64,000 nucleotides of DNA from NCBI RefSeq assembly GCF_025370255.1, contig NZ_JAMTCD010000006.1:1-64000 (forward strand), in the 5' to 3' direction. Made by a program: the position numbers and the translations under genes. Shown here in pieces: positions 19,282-29,691 of the stretch (its first letter is position 1; every line of letters starts with the position of its first letter). The notes under the pieces are model-generated. The model saw only the letters and a list, made by a program, of their open reading frames with translations. It was not told the DNA's origin and searched no databases. This stretch comes from Shewanella holmiensis (GTDB lineage: Bacteria; Pseudomonadota; Gammaproteobacteria; Enterobacterales; Shewanellaceae).

Positions 19282-19920
19282 TTATTTAGACACTAATAAG
19301 AGTCTTTTGGTTAATTCTGCACGAATATCTTGATGTACTTTTTCCATCGTTTGACTCGCATCAATCACAATGATCGAACTATCTTGTGCGGCAAACTGCA
19401 GAAATGTTTCACGTGCACGTTCAAAAAACGCGATATGCTGCTTCTCTATTCTGTCCAATGCGCCACGTTGCGATGCACGCTGCAAGCCTAGACTAGGTTC
19501 TATATCTAGGTACAAAGTTAAGTCAGGTTTGAAACCATGTAAGCTTGCATCGCTAATGGCTTTGACTAACGGCATTAATCCCCTACCACCACCTTGATAC
19601 GCAAGCGATGATAAATTATGGCGATCGCCAAGTACCCATTGGCCTTTCGCCAATGCGGGTTTAATCACATTGGTAATTAATTGGGTACGTGCAGCATAAA
19701 ATAGCAAGCATTCAGCTTCATCACATAAGGGATCATTGGGTTCAGCGATTTTAACCAAATCTCTGATTTTTTCAGCTAATGGTGTGCCACCCGGTTCTCG
19801 TGTGCAAACAGGCTCATGGCCTACTTCTGCGGTAATGATATTGTGGACTAACTCGACAGCACTGGATTTACCCGCCCCCTCTAATCCTTCAATAACGATA
19901 AACTGTCCTGTTTGGCTCAT
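19282..19920 (-). CDS. tmk: Thymidylate kinase
   Basis: Tmk phosphorylates dTMP to dTDP. The 212-residue protein has the P-loop [12 protein letters not shown], the [16 protein letters not shown] substrate motif, and [16 protein letters not shown]. The start codon overlaps the mltG stop codon (ATGA), as is usual for mltG-tmk pairs, which implies translational coupling. The family length is 205-215. Confidence 0.97.
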   Translation of the reverse strand: MSQTGQFIVIEGLEGAGKSSAVELVHNIITAEVGHEPVCTREPGGTPLAEKIRDLVKIAEPNDPLCDEAECLLFYAARTQLITNVIKPALAKGQWVLGDRHNLSSLAYQGGGRGLMPLVKAISDASLHGFKPDLTLYLDIEPSLGLQRASQRGALDRIEKQHIAFFERARETFLQFAAQDSSIIVIDASQTMEKVHQDIRAELTKRLLLVSK

Positions 19921-20933
19921 TTTCGGTTTCTCTGATATTCATTGACTGCGCGGTTATGTTCTTTATAAGTCGATGAAAAAATATGACTACCATCATTTTT
20001 TGACACAAAGTATAAATAGTTTACTTTCGCCGGGTTAGCCGCTGCATACAAAGACGCTTTGCTTGGCGCAGCAATAGGCGTAGGTGGCAATCCGTCGATT
20101 CTATAGGTGTTAAAAGGCGTTTTTTCTAAAATGTCTTTTTTAGTGATATTGCCTTTATATCTGTCACCCATTCCATAAATAATGGTTGGATCAGTTTGTA
20201 AGCGCATGCCTTTTTTCAATCGATTATTAAACACAGCACTAACCCAATTTCGTTCTGAGTCTTGTGCTGTCTCTTTTTCAATAATCGAGGCAATAATTAA
20301 TAACTCATATGGCGAGTTTAATTTTAAATCAGGATCGCGTTGTTCCCATGCTTGAGATAAATGCGTTTGCATCATTTGATAACTGCGTTGCAACATAGAA
20401 AACAAATCATCATCAACGCGATAATGGTAGGTTTCAGGGAAAAACTTACCTTCAGGTAACCCTGAAGTATCACCATTTGCAGCCAGAACACGATTAAATA
20501 CATCGTCTTCAAATGGCATATGTTCAAGGTTTTGTAGTACAGGTAGCCACTCTTTTATGGTTTTACCTTCAATTAAGGTCACTGAGAACGCCACTTCTTG
20601 CCCAAGTCTGACTCGGTTCAAAAAATCAACTAGCTTGTCACCTGGCGTCATTTGGTACAAACCGGTTTTAATTTGGCCAAATTGAGGTTCAAGTTTGACT
20701 AGAAACCGGGCTTTCCAACTGTCGGTCACTATGCCCTGTTGCTCTAATTCTTGTGTTAGCTTAAGTAATGAAGTTCCTGGCACTACAGTAATTTGTATTG
20801 CCTCAGTAATAGTTAAAGGCTGTTGTTTGTATTCTAAAATATCTTTTGCATACCAATATCCCGCCAAACAAATGATGGTAAAAAGTGGGATCAAACTGGC
20901 TAATAGTCGCGTTATTATTGTATTCATAGACAT
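19917..20933 (-). CDS. mltG: Endolytic murein transglycosylase MltG
   Basis: MltG cleaves nascent peptidoglycan glycan strands and sets their length. It is anchored in the inner membrane by an N-terminal helix (about residues 10-30) with the catalytic domain in the periplasm. The YceG-family signature is present: [27 protein letters not shown] (with the catalytic Glu), [17 protein letters not shown] and the C-terminal [20 protein letters not shown]. The 338-residue length matches E. coli (340). Start ATG 20933 is used; ATG 20927 is an alternative. Confidence 0.96.
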   Translation of the reverse strand: MSMNTIITRLLASLIPLFTIICLAGYWYAKDILEYKQQPLTITEAIQITVVPGTSLLKLTQELEQQGIVTDSWKARFLVKLEPQFGQIKTGLYQMTPGDKLVDFLNRVRLGQEVAFSVTLIEGKTIKEWLPVLQNLEHMPFEDDVFNRVLAANGDTSGLPEGKFFPETYHYRVDDDLFSMLQRSYQMMQTHLSQAWEQRDPDLKLNSPYELLIIASIIEKETAQDSERNWVSAVFNNRLKKGMRLQTDPTIIYGMGDRYKGNITKKDILEKTPFNTYRIDGLPPTPIAAPSKASLYAAANPAKVNYLYFVSKNDGSHIFSSTYKEHNRAVNEYQRNRK

Positions 20934-20977
20934 CTATTTAGGTGGATGATTATTATTGTTTATTATTTTAAAGCGCT

Positions 20978-21811
20978 TTAGCTTAATGTCGTTTGCAACT
21001 TTTGTGCAACTGCAATTGTATTAAGCCAAGGTTGATAGCTGGTTTTATCGACTTTTATAACATCAATAATGCCAAACAAACTATTACTGATCATGATTGA
21101 ATCGGCATCAGCAACATCAGCTTGGCTTAAAGACTGAATGCGAACATCGACACCTATGTCTAACAGAGCTTCAATCACGGCCTGACGCATAACCCCACTG
21201 ACTCCCGCCTGATTTATTGCAGGAGTGAACACCTGTTGTGCTCTCACAATAAAAATATTGGCCATTGAAGCCTCAATAACATTAGCTTGGGTATCGTAAA
21301 CTAACCAGTCATCAAAGCCTTCGGGGAGCGGCTGTGTTTTTATCAACACCTGCTCTAAACGATTTAAATGTTTCATACCAGCCAATAAAGGCTGTTGTGC
21401 CAATGTAATACTTGAAGTGGCCAATGCGACACCCTGGTGTTGCCAGGTTTGATAGTGTGCGGGGATCTCATGGACTGAAGTTATTTCTGTGACATTGGCA
21501 TGCACGGGTGCCTGGTAACCTCGTCCGCCAACACCTCGTGTGAGTAATAACTTAATACAGCAATTAGGGTTCTTTTCTGCTAACTCAGACAAATGAGCAA
21601 GTAATGTCTCAGAAACTGTCCAATTAATATGTAATCTCTCACACCCTTGCGCCAATCTTGCTAAATGTAAATCTAAAAACATAATCCCAGATTGTGGGGC
21701 TGATTTAGGGTAAGTGCGCATTGTTGCAAATACGCCATCGCCATAAGCTAAACCACGATCAAACGGGCTGACGTTCGCGCTAGATTGCTGATTAACCCAA
21801 ACTTGTGTCAT
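20978..21811 (-). CDS. pabC: Aminodeoxychorismate lyase
   Basis: PabC converts 4-amino-4-deoxychorismate to p-aminobenzoate and pyruvate for folate synthesis, using PLP. The 277-residue protein is a fold-type IV transaminase-like enzyme: [16 protein letters not shown] at the start, the PLP lysine in [12 protein letters not shown], and [10 protein letters not shown]. The start overlaps the dcd stop (ATGA). In E. coli pabC also precedes mltG-tmk-holB. Confidence 0.94.
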   Translation of the reverse strand: MTQVWVNQQSSANVSPFDRGLAYGDGVFATMRTYPKSAPQSGIMFLDLHLARLAQGCERLHINWTVSETLLAHLSELAEKNPNCCIKLLLTRGVGGRGYQAPVHANVTEITSVHEIPAHYQTWQHQGVALATSSITLAQQPLLAGMKHLNRLEQVLIKTQPLPEGFDDWLVYDTQANVIEASMANIFIVRAQQVFTPAINQAGVSGVMRQAVIEALLDIGVDVRIQSLSQADVADADSIMISNSLFGIIDVIKVDKTSYQPWLNTIAVAQKLQTTLS

Positions 21812-22395
21812 TTGTCATCCTGACTAATGCGGCTGGCAACAGCATCTTGTTGATCTTTGTATTTGGCACTTTTTCTTTGATTATACGCTCTTGCTACAGG
21901 GCCACTTAAGCGTTCAAAGTTTAATGCACCAATTGTCATACCGGGACGCAATGCAAGCGGCAGTTTACCGCTGTTAAAAAACTCTAAAACAATTTTCCCC
22001 TGCCAACCAGGATCAATACGATGTGCGGTCACATGTACCATTAAGCCTAAACGTGCTAATGATGATCGACCATCCAACCAACCAACAATGTTGGCTGGTA
22101 AAGTTACAGTTTCAAACGTAACGGCTAACGCCAATTCCCCCGGGTGAAGAAAGAAAGCCTCACCTTCAGCAATGGTTATTTTATCGCCCATTACGCGATC
22201 AAGGGCTGCTTGCATTTCTGCACTCGGGCCGCTTAAATCAATAAACGGTGCGGTATGATCTTGAAAAACACGAAATTGATTACCAAGACGAACATCAACA
22301 CTTACACCAGAAATGGCGTCTACCGACGGTCTAGGGTGAATAACGATTAGACCCTCATCCAAACTTTGTTCAATTTCGATATCGGTTAGACGCAT
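21808..22395 (-). CDS. dcd: dCTP deaminase
   Basis: Dcd deaminates dCTP to dUTP, the main source of dUMP for thymidylate in enterics. The 195-residue trimeric-dUTPase-fold protein shows [33 protein letters not shown] and RPGMTIGAL, close to E. coli Dcd (193). It pairs functionally with tmk downstream in the same operon. Confidence 0.97.
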   Translation of the reverse strand: MRLTDIEIEQSLDEGLIVIHPRPSVDAISGVSVDVRLGNQFRVFQDHTAPFIDLSGPSAEMQAALDRVMGDKITIAEGEAFFLHPGELALAVTFETVTLPANIVGWLDGRSSLARLGLMVHVTAHRIDPGWQGKIVLEFFNSGKLPLALRPGMTIGALNFERLSGPVARAYNQRKSAKYKDQQDAVASRISQDDK

Positions 22396-22437
22396 TTAAT
22401 GTAGCCTCTTTGGTAATATCCCTAAGGTAGTTAACGG

Positions 22438-23076
22438 TTACTTTGCTAACAAATGTTGAATTCGCGCTTTTAAAATATCAGTCGCAATTCGGTTTTTACC
22501 ACCGCGTGGTACGATGATATCGGCATACTGTTTAGACGGCTCAATAAATTGTAAAAACATCGGGCGAACCGTCTTTTTATATTGAGAAATCACAGACTCC
22601 ATCGTACGTCCACGCTCAGCCACGTCACGGGTTAAACGGCGTAAGAAGCAAATGTCCAGTGGCGTATCCATAAACACGCTGGCATCCATTAAATCACGCA
22701 GTTTAGGATCGGTTAGTAATAAAATGCCTTCAAGAATAATCACTTTTTTTGGCGACATTTCGACGGTTTCAGACATACGCGTGTGCTCGGTATAACTGTA
22801 ACGCGGAACATTAACCGCTTGCCCCTGTTTCAGTAACTCAAGGTGGCTAGCCAGTAATTTATGATCCAGCGCTTTAGGATGGTCATAATTGGTTTGAACT
22901 CGCTCTTCCATGGTCAAATGAGATTGATCACGGTAATAGGCATCTTCGTTGATCACGCCTATTTGGTTGGTGCCCAAGTCACGGCAAAGTTCTTGAAAAA
23001 TGGTATTAGCAATTAAACTTTTACCCGATGCCGATGCACCGGCAATACCAATAATGACACACTGTTGAGAATTCAT
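22438..23076 (-). CDS. udk: Uridine kinase
   Basis: Udk phosphorylates uridine and cytidine to their monophosphates in pyrimidine salvage. The 212-residue protein has the P-loop [27 protein letters not shown] and NYDHPKALD, and the lid motif [12 protein letters not shown]. It lies six bases after apbC and 42 before dcd, so the three genes are probably one transcript. Confidence 0.97.
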   Translation of the reverse strand: MNSQQCVIIGIAGASASGKSLIANTIFQELCRDLGTNQIGVINEDAYYRDQSHLTMEERVQTNYDHPKALDHKLLASHLELLKQGQAVNVPRYSYTEHTRMSETVEMSPKKVIILEGILLLTDPKLRDLMDASVFMDTPLDICFLRRLTRDVAERGRTMESVISQYKKTVRPMFLQFIEPSKQYADIIVPRGGKNRIATDILKARIQHLLAK

Positions 23077-23082
23077 ATACGC

Positions 23083-24204
23083 TTACTCGTCGTCCGATAT
23101 ACTGATTGATACGGTTGATTTAACTTGTTGTAGTGCTAGTTGTGCACCTAATTTACGGGCTATTTCACGGTAGATACCTGACACTTCCGAATCTGGCTCT
23201 TTGACTACGCTAGGCGCGCCATTATCCATTGACTCACGAATATTGATATTCAGTGGTAATGCTCCTAATAAAGGAACGTTATAACGTTCAGCAATTTTAC
23301 TGCCACCGTGAGTACCAAATGGGTGTTCTTTATGGCCACATTCTGGACATAAATGGAAACTCATGTTCTCAACAATCCCTAACACAGGAATTTGTACTTT
23401 ATTGAACATCGTGATGCCCTTTTGCGCATCAGCTAAAGCAATATCTTGCGGTGTTGTAACAATCACTGCGCCGCTCACCGGAAACTTTTGTGACAATGTA
23501 AGCTGAATATCGCCGGTTCCAGGAGGCATATCGATAATCAAATAGTCTAATTCAGGCCATTGAGTTTCATTCAGTAATTGAACCAGTGCGCCTGCCGCCA
23601 TAGGACCACGCCACACAGCAGCTTCGCCATCGCCCAGCATAAAACCGATTGATTGTGCTGATATGCCATGGGCTGATGCCGCAGTCATCATCTTACCGTC
23701 AGGTGATTGCGGTCTAAAGTTTGGGATCCCTAGCATCAATGGAATAGAGGGACCATAAATGTCGGCATCTAAGATCCCCACTTCAGCCCCTTCTGCTTTA
23801 AGCGCTAACGCTAAATTTACCGCAGTCGTTGATTTACCAACGCCACCTTTACCAGAAGCTATCGCGATAACTTGCTTGACGTTGGCAATCGGCGCAACTG
23901 AAGTAATCGCTGAGTATACTCTTGGCTGAAAATCAATTTCACATTCGACTTCATCAATCGCATCTAAAACCGCAAGCTTGTTAGTAATCGCCATGACGGT
24001 ATCGCGGTATTGAGTCATACAAGGATAGGGATACACTAATCCAAGTAACAGTCGTTTGCCTTCAATGGCTAATTTAACCACACACCCAGCGGCAACTAAG
24101 CCTTGCTTTAAATAAGGATCTTGATGCGCATCTAAAATAGCTAACACTGGGGTTAATAATTGAGCATCAAGTTGATAATCAGGATAGGAAATAGACAAAA
24201 GCAT
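23083..24204 (-). CDS. apbC: Iron-sulfur cluster carrier protein ApbC (Mrp)
   Basis: ApbC is a P-loop ATPase that binds and transfers an iron-sulfur cluster. It has an N-terminal MIP18/DUF59-like region (residues about 10-90), the deviant Walker A GKGGVGKSTTAVN, DADIYGPS, and the cluster-binding CPECG (C-x2-C) with HPFGTHGG. ATG at 24204 gives 373 residues but its GGGAG is only two bases away; a TTG at 24219 would add five residues, so the start is uncertain. It is the first gene of the leftward operon and diverges from metG. Confidence 0.95.
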   Translation of the reverse strand: MLLSISYPDYQLDAQLLTPVLAILDAHQDPYLKQGLVAAGCVVKLAIEGKRLLLGLVYPYPCMTQYRDTVMAITNKLAVLDAIDEVECEIDFQPRVYSAITSVAPIANVKQVIAIASGKGGVGKSTTAVNLALALKAEGAEVGILDADIYGPSIPLMLGIPNFRPQSPDGKMMTAASAHGISAQSIGFMLGDGEAAVWRGPMAAGALVQLLNETQWPELDYLIIDMPPGTGDIQLTLSQKFPVSGAVIVTTPQDIALADAQKGITMFNKVQIPVLGIVENMSFHLCPECGHKEHPFGTHGGSKIAERYNVPLLGALPLNINIRESMDNGAPSVVKEPDSEVSGIYREIARKLGAQLALQQVKSTVSISISDDE

Positions 24205-24356
24205 GACTCCCGTAGACAAATTTCTGCAAGTGTATCAGAACTTCACAAAAATTTAGTGACTAATTGGGATATTTTCATGCATGTTTTGGTGAAAATATTG
24301 CTTTTTTCAGTTAGTATCTGGGCAATATTTTTAGCGAAATTCGATGTTGAGAAAAA

Positions 24357-26429
24357 ATGACCCAATCACAGCGTAAAATACTGGTTACCAGTGCCCTTCC
24401 TTATGCCAATGGTCCTATCCATTTAGGCCACATGCTTGAATACATTCAAACTGATATCTGGTCTCGCTATCAAAAGCTGCGCGGTCATGAGTGTCACTAT
24501 ATTTGTGCCGACGATGCTCACGGCACACCTATTATGTTAAAAGCACAGCAACTTGGGATTGCTCCGGAAGAAATGATTGCTCAAGTTCAAAAAGAACATG
24601 AACAGGACTTTGCTGACTTTAATATTCAATTTGATAATTTTCACAGCACACATAGCCCAGAAAACCGTGAGCTAGCAAGCGACATTTACCTTAAGTTGCG
24701 CGAAGGTGGCTATATTAAATCAAAAACGATTTCACAGTTATTTGACCCTGAAAAATCCATGTTTTTACCAGACCGATTTGTAAAAGGCACTTGCCCTAAA
24801 TGTAAGTCTGAAGAACAGTATGGTGATAACTGCGATAGCTGTGGCGCAACCTACAGTCCTACTGATTTAATCAATCCTAAGTCAGCAGTATCAGGTGCCA
24901 CGCCGATTATGAAAGACAGTGAGCATTTTTTCTTTGACTTGCCAGCATTTGAGGGCATGTTACAAGAGTGGATTAACTCAGGTTCGCTTCAGCAAGAAAT
25001 GGCCAATAAACTGAGTGAATGGTTTGAACAAGGCTTACAACAGTGGGATATTTCACGCGATGCACCGTATTTCGGTTTCGAAATTCCAGATGCGCCCGGC
25101 AAGTATTTTTACGTTTGGTTAGATGCGCCTATTGGCTATATGGGTTCATTCAAAAACTTTTGCGATAAAAACCCTAATGTCAGTTTTGATGAGTTTTGGG
25201 CAAAAGACTCTACTGCAGAAGTTTATCACTTCATTGGTAAAGACATTGTCTATTTCCACAGTTTATTTTGGCCAGCAATGTTACACGGCGCGAATTACCG
25301 TAAGCCAACAAGTGTTTACGCTCATGGCTATGTCACCGTTAACGGTGCCAAAATGTCTAAATCAAAAGGCACTTTTATCAAGGCGCGTACTTATTTAGAT
25401 AACTTAGACCCTGAATTTTTGCGTTATTACTACGCGGCAAAACTCAGCAGCCGTATTGATGATTTGGATTTAAATCTTGAGGATTTTGCACAACGTGTAA
25501 ACTCTGATTTAGTCGGCAAGTTAGTTAACCTCGCTTCTCGAACAGCTGGCTTTATTAGCAAACGTTTTGATGGCAAGTTAGCCAAAATTGCCGACAACAG
25601 CCTTGCTGAAACGTTTTTAGCTAAACAGGATCAGATTGCAGAGTTTTACGAAACCCGTGAATACGGCAAAGCCATGCGTGAAATTATGGCTCTTGCTGAC
25701 ATCGCGAACGGTTTTGTTGCTGATCAAGCACCTTGGCAACTTATCAAACAAGAAGATCAACAAGAACAAGCCCATCAGGTGTGCTCTATAGCATTGAACC
25801 TATTCCGTATTCTTGTGACTTATTTGAAGCCTGTGCTGCCTCGTTTAAGTCAAGATGTTGAAGCATTCTTACAAATTGAGCTGACATGGAATAGCTTAAA
25901 CATGGATATGACTGGCCATGAGATAGTACCATTTAAAGCCATGATGCAACGTGTTGATTTAGAGAAAGTGGCCGCCATGGTAGATGCCTCTAAAGACAAT
26001 CTGCAAGTTACCCAAACACAGGTTGAAACCAAGAGTAAAAAGACCGACAAAGCAGATGTGAAGCCTTCTAGCGGCAATCCGTTAGAAGATGATCCTATCA
26101 GTGATACAATTGAGTTTGACGATTTTGCTAAATTGGATTTACGTATTGCGCGTATCGCGAAAGCTGAGCATGTCCCTGAAGCGAACAAACTGCTAAAATT
26201 AGAGCTTGATCTTGGTGGTGAAACCAAACAAGTCTTTGCAGGTATCAAATCTGCCTACTCACCTGAAGATTTAGTCGGTAAGTTAACTGTGATGGTCGCC
26301 AACCTTGCGCCACGTAAAATGCGCTTTGGTATGTCAGAAGGCATGGTATTAGCCGCAGGTCCTGGCGGTAAAGACCTTTGGATCCTTGAGCCACATGAAG
26401 GTGCTCAACCGGGTATGCGTGTGAAATAA
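24357..26429 (+). CDS. metG: Methionyl-tRNA synthetase
   Basis: MetG charges tRNA-Met. The 690-residue protein has the HIGH-like HLGHMLEY, a zinc knuckle CPKC...CDSC, the KMSKS motif in [10 protein letters not shown], an anticodon-binding helical domain, and a C-terminal tRNA-binding OB domain (about 585-690; LDLRIARI...[17 protein letters not shown]) that mediates dimerisation. A lysine-rich linker ([16 protein letters not shown]) joins the last domain. GAG lies seven to ten bases upstream of the ATG. Confidence 0.98.
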   Translation: MTQSQRKILVTSALPYANGPIHLGHMLEYIQTDIWSRYQKLRGHECHYICADDAHGTPIMLKAQQLGIAPEEMIAQVQKEHEQDFADFNIQFDNFHSTHSPENRELASDIYLKLREGGYIKSKTISQLFDPEKSMFLPDRFVKGTCPKCKSEEQYGDNCDSCGATYSPTDLINPKSAVSGATPIMKDSEHFFFDLPAFEGMLQEWINSGSLQQEMANKLSEWFEQGLQQWDISRDAPYFGFEIPDAPGKYFYVWLDAPIGYMGSFKNFCDKNPNVSFDEFWAKDSTAEVYHFIGKDIVYFHSLFWPAMLHGANYRKPTSVYAHGYVTVNGAKMSKSKGTFIKARTYLDNLDPEFLRYYYAAKLSSRIDDLDLNLEDFAQRVNSDLVGKLVNLASRTAGFISKRFDGKLAKIADNSLAETFLAKQDQIAEFYETREYGKAMREIMALADIANGFVADQAPWQLIKQEDQQEQAHQVCSIALNLFRILVTYLKPVLPRLSQDVEAFLQIELTWNSLNMDMTGHEIVPFKAMMQRVDLEKVAAMVDASKDNLQVTQTQVETKSKKTDKADVKPSSGNPLEDDPISDTIEFDDFAKLDLRIARIAKAEHVPEANKLLKLELDLGGETKQVFAGIKSAYSPEDLVGKLTVMVANLAPRKMRFGMSEGMVLAAGPGGKDLWILEPHEGAQPGMRVK

Positions 26430-26445
26430 CGACGCAGAATGAAAT

Positions 26446-26481
26446 AAAAAAGGCTGTAATCGAATAATTACAGCCTTTTTA
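26446..26481 (+). terminator. Terminator of metG
   Basis: AAAAAGGCTGTAAT pairs with ATTACAGCCTTTTT around a six-base loop. It is symmetrical enough to work on both strands and may also serve the leftward comEC-msbA-lpxK-ycaR unit. Confidence 0.92.
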
Positions 26482-26530
26482 TTTTATGTCGTATTAACCA
26501 AGGTAAATTTTAATTTTATCTCGTTGCCAT

Positions 26531-26636
26531 GATTAATCTTTAACAACTAACAGTTAATCTTTAAACGGCTAGCGGTTAATCTTTAGCGATTAAAGCTTAA
26601 TCTTGAGCGGCTAATGATTAATCTTGAGCGACTAAA
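26531..26636. repeat. Five imperfect 21-bp tandem repeats spanning the 3' end of ycaR
   Basis: Units begin at 26531, 26552, 26574, 26595 and 26616; the second has 22 bases. The consensus on the plus strand is roughly GNTTAATCTTNAGCGNCTAAN. The rightmost unit contains the last codons and stop codon of ycaR (reading VAQD then TAA on the minus strand). Copies get less alike moving away from the gene (leftward). Each further unit repeats the stop codon. Confidence 0.85.
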
Positions 26637-26797
26637 GGAATCGCACGATTTTCAAGTAACACTGGAATACCATCATTAATCGGGTAAGCAATTTTATCAA
26701 GTTTACAGATCAACTGTTGTGCTTCCTTGTCAAACTCCAGTTTACCTTTACACACAGGACACGCGACAATATCAAGTAACTTTTTATCAAAAGCCAT
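26618..26797 (-). CDS. ycaR: YcaR/Trm112-like small zinc-ribbon-type protein
   Basis: The 59-residue protein reads [18 protein letters not shown]...[20 protein letters not shown], the YcaR/Trm112 family pattern with a CPVC pair and one further cysteine. In E. coli ycaR lies between lpxK and kdsB; here it directly follows lpxK (TAA then ATG) and its ribosome binding site GAAGGA is inside the end of lpxK. Its role is not established in bacteria. The last codons form the first unit of a tandem repeat that continues past the stop codon. Confidence 0.93.
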   Translation of the reverse strand: MAFDKKLLDIVACPVCKGKLEFDKEAQQLICKLDKIAYPINDGIPVLLENRAIPLVAQD

Positions 26798-27841
26798 TTA
26801 AATTTCCTTCTTAAGTTGGATAAGTTGAGTCATTCGACTCATAAACTGGGTGTCAAATTCTGTACTTAGCTTCGCATTTACTGGCAAATACCACCAGTTC
26901 GGTAATGCAAAATCGCGACATTTAACCGCATCTTTTTCTGTCATTAACAAAGGTGTGTCTCGAGATAACGCAATCAACTGATGTTTGTCATATGCCTGAT
27001 GATCGGCAAAGGCGACAACTTGTTTAAGTTGGTATCCCTGCTCAGCTAAGCTGTCAAAAAATCGTTGCGGATTGCCAATGCCAGCCATTGCTGTTATCGG
27101 TGCTTGTTGCAATGCTAATTGAGCGTCTGTGTCTTCGGGTGGTAGTAAGACACTATTTAAAGACTGAACCTGACATACGGGCGCAGGGTTAAGCTGCATT
27201 AGATGTTCAGTCAAGTTGTCAGAATTAACCGAAGCAACCGGACCACCATTATTGATGATCCAATCAATGGTATTTAATCGCCAAAGCCCTTCTCTTAATG
27301 GACCCGCTGGCAATAAACACTCATTGCCGTAACGACGTCCACCGTCTACTAATGCAATTTCAATATCTCGACCAAGGGCATAATGCTGTAAACCATCATC
27401 ACAAATGATCACATCAACATCAAAATCGGCCAGTAGTTTTTTTGCCGCTAACACGCGTTGACTGCCAACGACCATAGGCACATGGGTTCGGGTAACAATC
27501 ATTAACGGCTCGTCACCCACATCGGCAGCTAAACTTAACGGCGTGACACTGGCGACACCGTCAATCTTGCCACCATATCCACGGCTGACAACCCCCGGTT
27601 TCAAGCCATTAGCCCGTAATAGATTAATCAAATAAATCACGGTTGGGGTTTTCCCGCTACCACCGGCGGTTATATTACCCACCACCACAACAGGCACCGG
27701 CAAGGTATGAGTTGATTTAAGCCCTAAGCTAAATAAAGCGCGCCGGATAAAACTTATCAGCCAAAAAAGTGCTGACAAGGGCAATAAAAACCATTTTGCC
27801 CAATGCCCTTGATACCAAACTTGGTTAATCCAGTTTTGCAT
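26798..27841 (-). CDS. lpxK: Tetraacyldisaccharide 4'-kinase
   Basis: LpxK phosphorylates the 4' position of the lipid A disaccharide at the inner membrane. The 347-residue protein has an N-terminal hydrophobic segment (about 17-38), the P-loop GNITAGGSGKTP, RGYGG, and the catalytic segment ICDDGLQHYALGRDIEI. Its start shares one base with the msbA stop codon. The msbA-lpxK order is the usual one for lipid A export and synthesis. Confidence 0.97.
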   Translation of the reverse strand: MQNWINQVWYQGHWAKWFLLPLSALFWLISFIRRALFSLGLKSTHTLPVPVVVVGNITAGGSGKTPTVIYLINLLRANGLKPGVVSRGYGGKIDGVASVTPLSLAADVGDEPLMIVTRTHVPMVVGSQRVLAAKKLLADFDVDVIICDDGLQHYALGRDIEIALVDGGRRYGNECLLPAGPLREGLWRLNTIDWIINNGGPVASVNSDNLTEHLMQLNPAPVCQVQSLNSVLLPPEDTDAQLALQQAPITAMAGIGNPQRFFDSLAEQGYQLKQVVAFADHQAYDKHQLIALSRDTPLLMTEKDAVKCRDFALPNWWYLPVNAKLSTEFDTQFMSRMTQLIQLKKEI

Positions 27842-29664
27842 TAGCTGCCAAACTGCATCTGATACAAGCTAGCGTATACGCCATCCTGAGTAATTAACTC
27901 TTTATGCACACCACGTTCAATCACTTTACCTTGGTCGATAACTAAAATTTCGTCGGCAGATTCAATCGTAGAAAGACGGTGGGCAATAACCACTGAAGTA
28001 CGATTATGACGTAAATTATCTAAGCCTTTTTGAATCGCTTTTTCAGATTCGGTATCTAATGCAGAAGTCGCTTCATCTAAAATAAGCACAGGAGCGTCAC
28101 GTAACATAGCACGCGCAATGGCAATACGCTGACGTTGTCCGCCAGACAATAACACGCCATTTTCACCCACTTGGGTGTCTAATCCCTCAGGAAGTGTATT
28201 AATAAATTCCATCGCATAAGCTAATTCAGCGGCATTGATAATCTGCTCTCGCGTTGCCTCGCCTGGGTAAGCATAGGCAATATTATTGGCAATGGTATCG
28301 TTAAATAATGTGACCTGCTGTGACACTAAAGCAACCTGATTACGCAGGTTTTTTAATTTGTAATCATAAATGCTAGTGTCATCAAGCAGAATATCACCGT
28401 TTGATAATCCACCGTAAAAACGGGTAATTAAATTGGCGATAGTCGATTTACCAGAACCAGAACGCCCGACTAATGCAATCGTTTTACCCGGCTTAACATC
28501 AAACTCAATTAAGTTTAAGGCTTGCTTTTCCTGCTCAGGATAACTAAAGCTCACCCCTTTAAATTGTAAATGACCTTGTACACGGTTCACCTCATGGGTG
28601 CCAGTGTCAGATTCTGCTGGCGTGTCGAGTAATTCAAACACGGTTGTACAAGCTGCAATACCACGTTGGAATTCAGCATTGACTCGGGTTAAATTTTTAA
28701 TCGGTTGCAGCATTGCCATCATGGCACCCAAAATTGCAGTGAAGGTACCCGCGGTTAAATCGGTTTGCATGCTCTCCCAGCTGGCAGCGAATAGTACAAA
28801 AGCCAGTGCGAATGAACCAATAATCATAATTACCGGCTGGCTAACCGATTGCGCCACCGCCAATTTCATATTTTGATGGCGGTTTTTATCATTTACTTCA
28901 AAAAAACGTGCCATTTCGGTTTCTTGGCCGCCAAATGATAGGACGTTTTTATGTCCTTTAATCATTTGCTCAGTTGTCGCAGTAACCCCGCCCATTGCTG
29001 ATTGAATTTGTTTTGATACTTTACGAAAACGTTTACTGACAATACTGATAACAATGCCCATCAAAGGACCAATCACTAAAATACACAATGATAATTTCCA
29101 TGAGTAGAAAAACATGATCGCTAACATGCCTACGACTGTCATAGAATCGCGTACGATTGATATCAATGCACTGCCTGAGGCTCTGGCGATTTGTTCAGTA
29201 TCAAATGTCACTCGAGAAATTAAATTACCGCTATTTTCGCGATCAATATAGCTCACAGGTAAACGTAAATAGTGCTCAAACACCTGCTGACGCATGTCCA
29301 TAATTAACTGCGCGCTCATATAAGAAACACAGTAGGTAGAGACAAAATTGGCAAGTCCTCTGAGGGTAAACATGCCCACAACAACAAAAGGCGCCATCAT
29401 CATAATGTCGGTGTTGGCATTAAAACCACCATGAGTTGGTAATTCAACTCCCGCAACCACAGGTGCAGCTCCGAAGCCTTGGTCAATAAAGGGTTTAATA
29501 AAAGCGATAAATGCGGCATCAACTGCGCCATAGGTGAGTAAACCCAGCACGGCCATAATAAACATAGCTTTCATGGGTAAAACATAAATCATCAAGCGTT
29601 TAAAAACGCTCCACATTTCATTATCTGAGTGAGCATTATCTGAGTGAGACGACATTAATATCAT
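27841..29664 (-). CDS. msbA: Lipid A export ATP-binding/permease protein
   Basis: MsbA flips core lipid A across the inner membrane. The 607-residue half-transporter has six membrane helices followed by the nucleotide-binding domain with Walker A GRSGSGKST, signature LSGGQRQRIAIARAMLR and Walker B VLILDEATSALD. The N terminus holds a 15-base tandem duplication (29619-29648) that gives SDNAHSDNE. Start ATG 29664 is used; ATG 29655 is equally possible because neither has a strong ribosome binding site. It lies 28 bases after comEC. Confidence 0.97.
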   Translation of the reverse strand: MILMSSHSDNAHSDNEMWSVFKRLMIYVLPMKAMFIMAVLGLLTYGAVDAAFIAFIKPFIDQGFGAAPVVAGVELPTHGGFNANTDIMMMAPFVVVGMFTLRGLANFVSTYCVSYMSAQLIMDMRQQVFEHYLRLPVSYIDRENSGNLISRVTFDTEQIARASGSALISIVRDSMTVVGMLAIMFFYSWKLSLCILVIGPLMGIVISIVSKRFRKVSKQIQSAMGGVTATTEQMIKGHKNVLSFGGQETEMARFFEVNDKNRHQNMKLAVAQSVSQPVIMIIGSFALAFVLFAASWESMQTDLTAGTFTAILGAMMAMLQPIKNLTRVNAEFQRGIAACTTVFELLDTPAESDTGTHEVNRVQGHLQFKGVSFSYPEQEKQALNLIEFDVKPGKTIALVGRSGSGKSTIANLITRFYGGLSNGDILLDDTSIYDYKLKNLRNQVALVSQQVTLFNDTIANNIAYAYPGEATREQIINAAELAYAMEFINTLPEGLDTQVGENGVLLSGGQRQRIAIARAMLRDAPVLILDEATSALDTESEKAIQKGLDNLRHNRTSVVIAHRLSTIESADEILVIDQGKVIERGVHKELITQDGVYASLYQMQFGS

Positions 29665-29691
29665 TCTTTGCTAACAAACATGGACAGCATT

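Noticed and set aside
24160-24360. A 66-codon rightward frame ending at the metG start
   Set aside because: It overlaps the apbC start region and its ATG has no supporting ribosome binding site; its last 27 codons are hydrophobic but this is likely chance in AT-rich DNA.
26531-26636. Regularly spaced repeats as a CRISPR array
   Set aside because: The 21-bp units are contiguous, with no spacers, and diverge gradually, so this is a tandem array; no cas genes are present.
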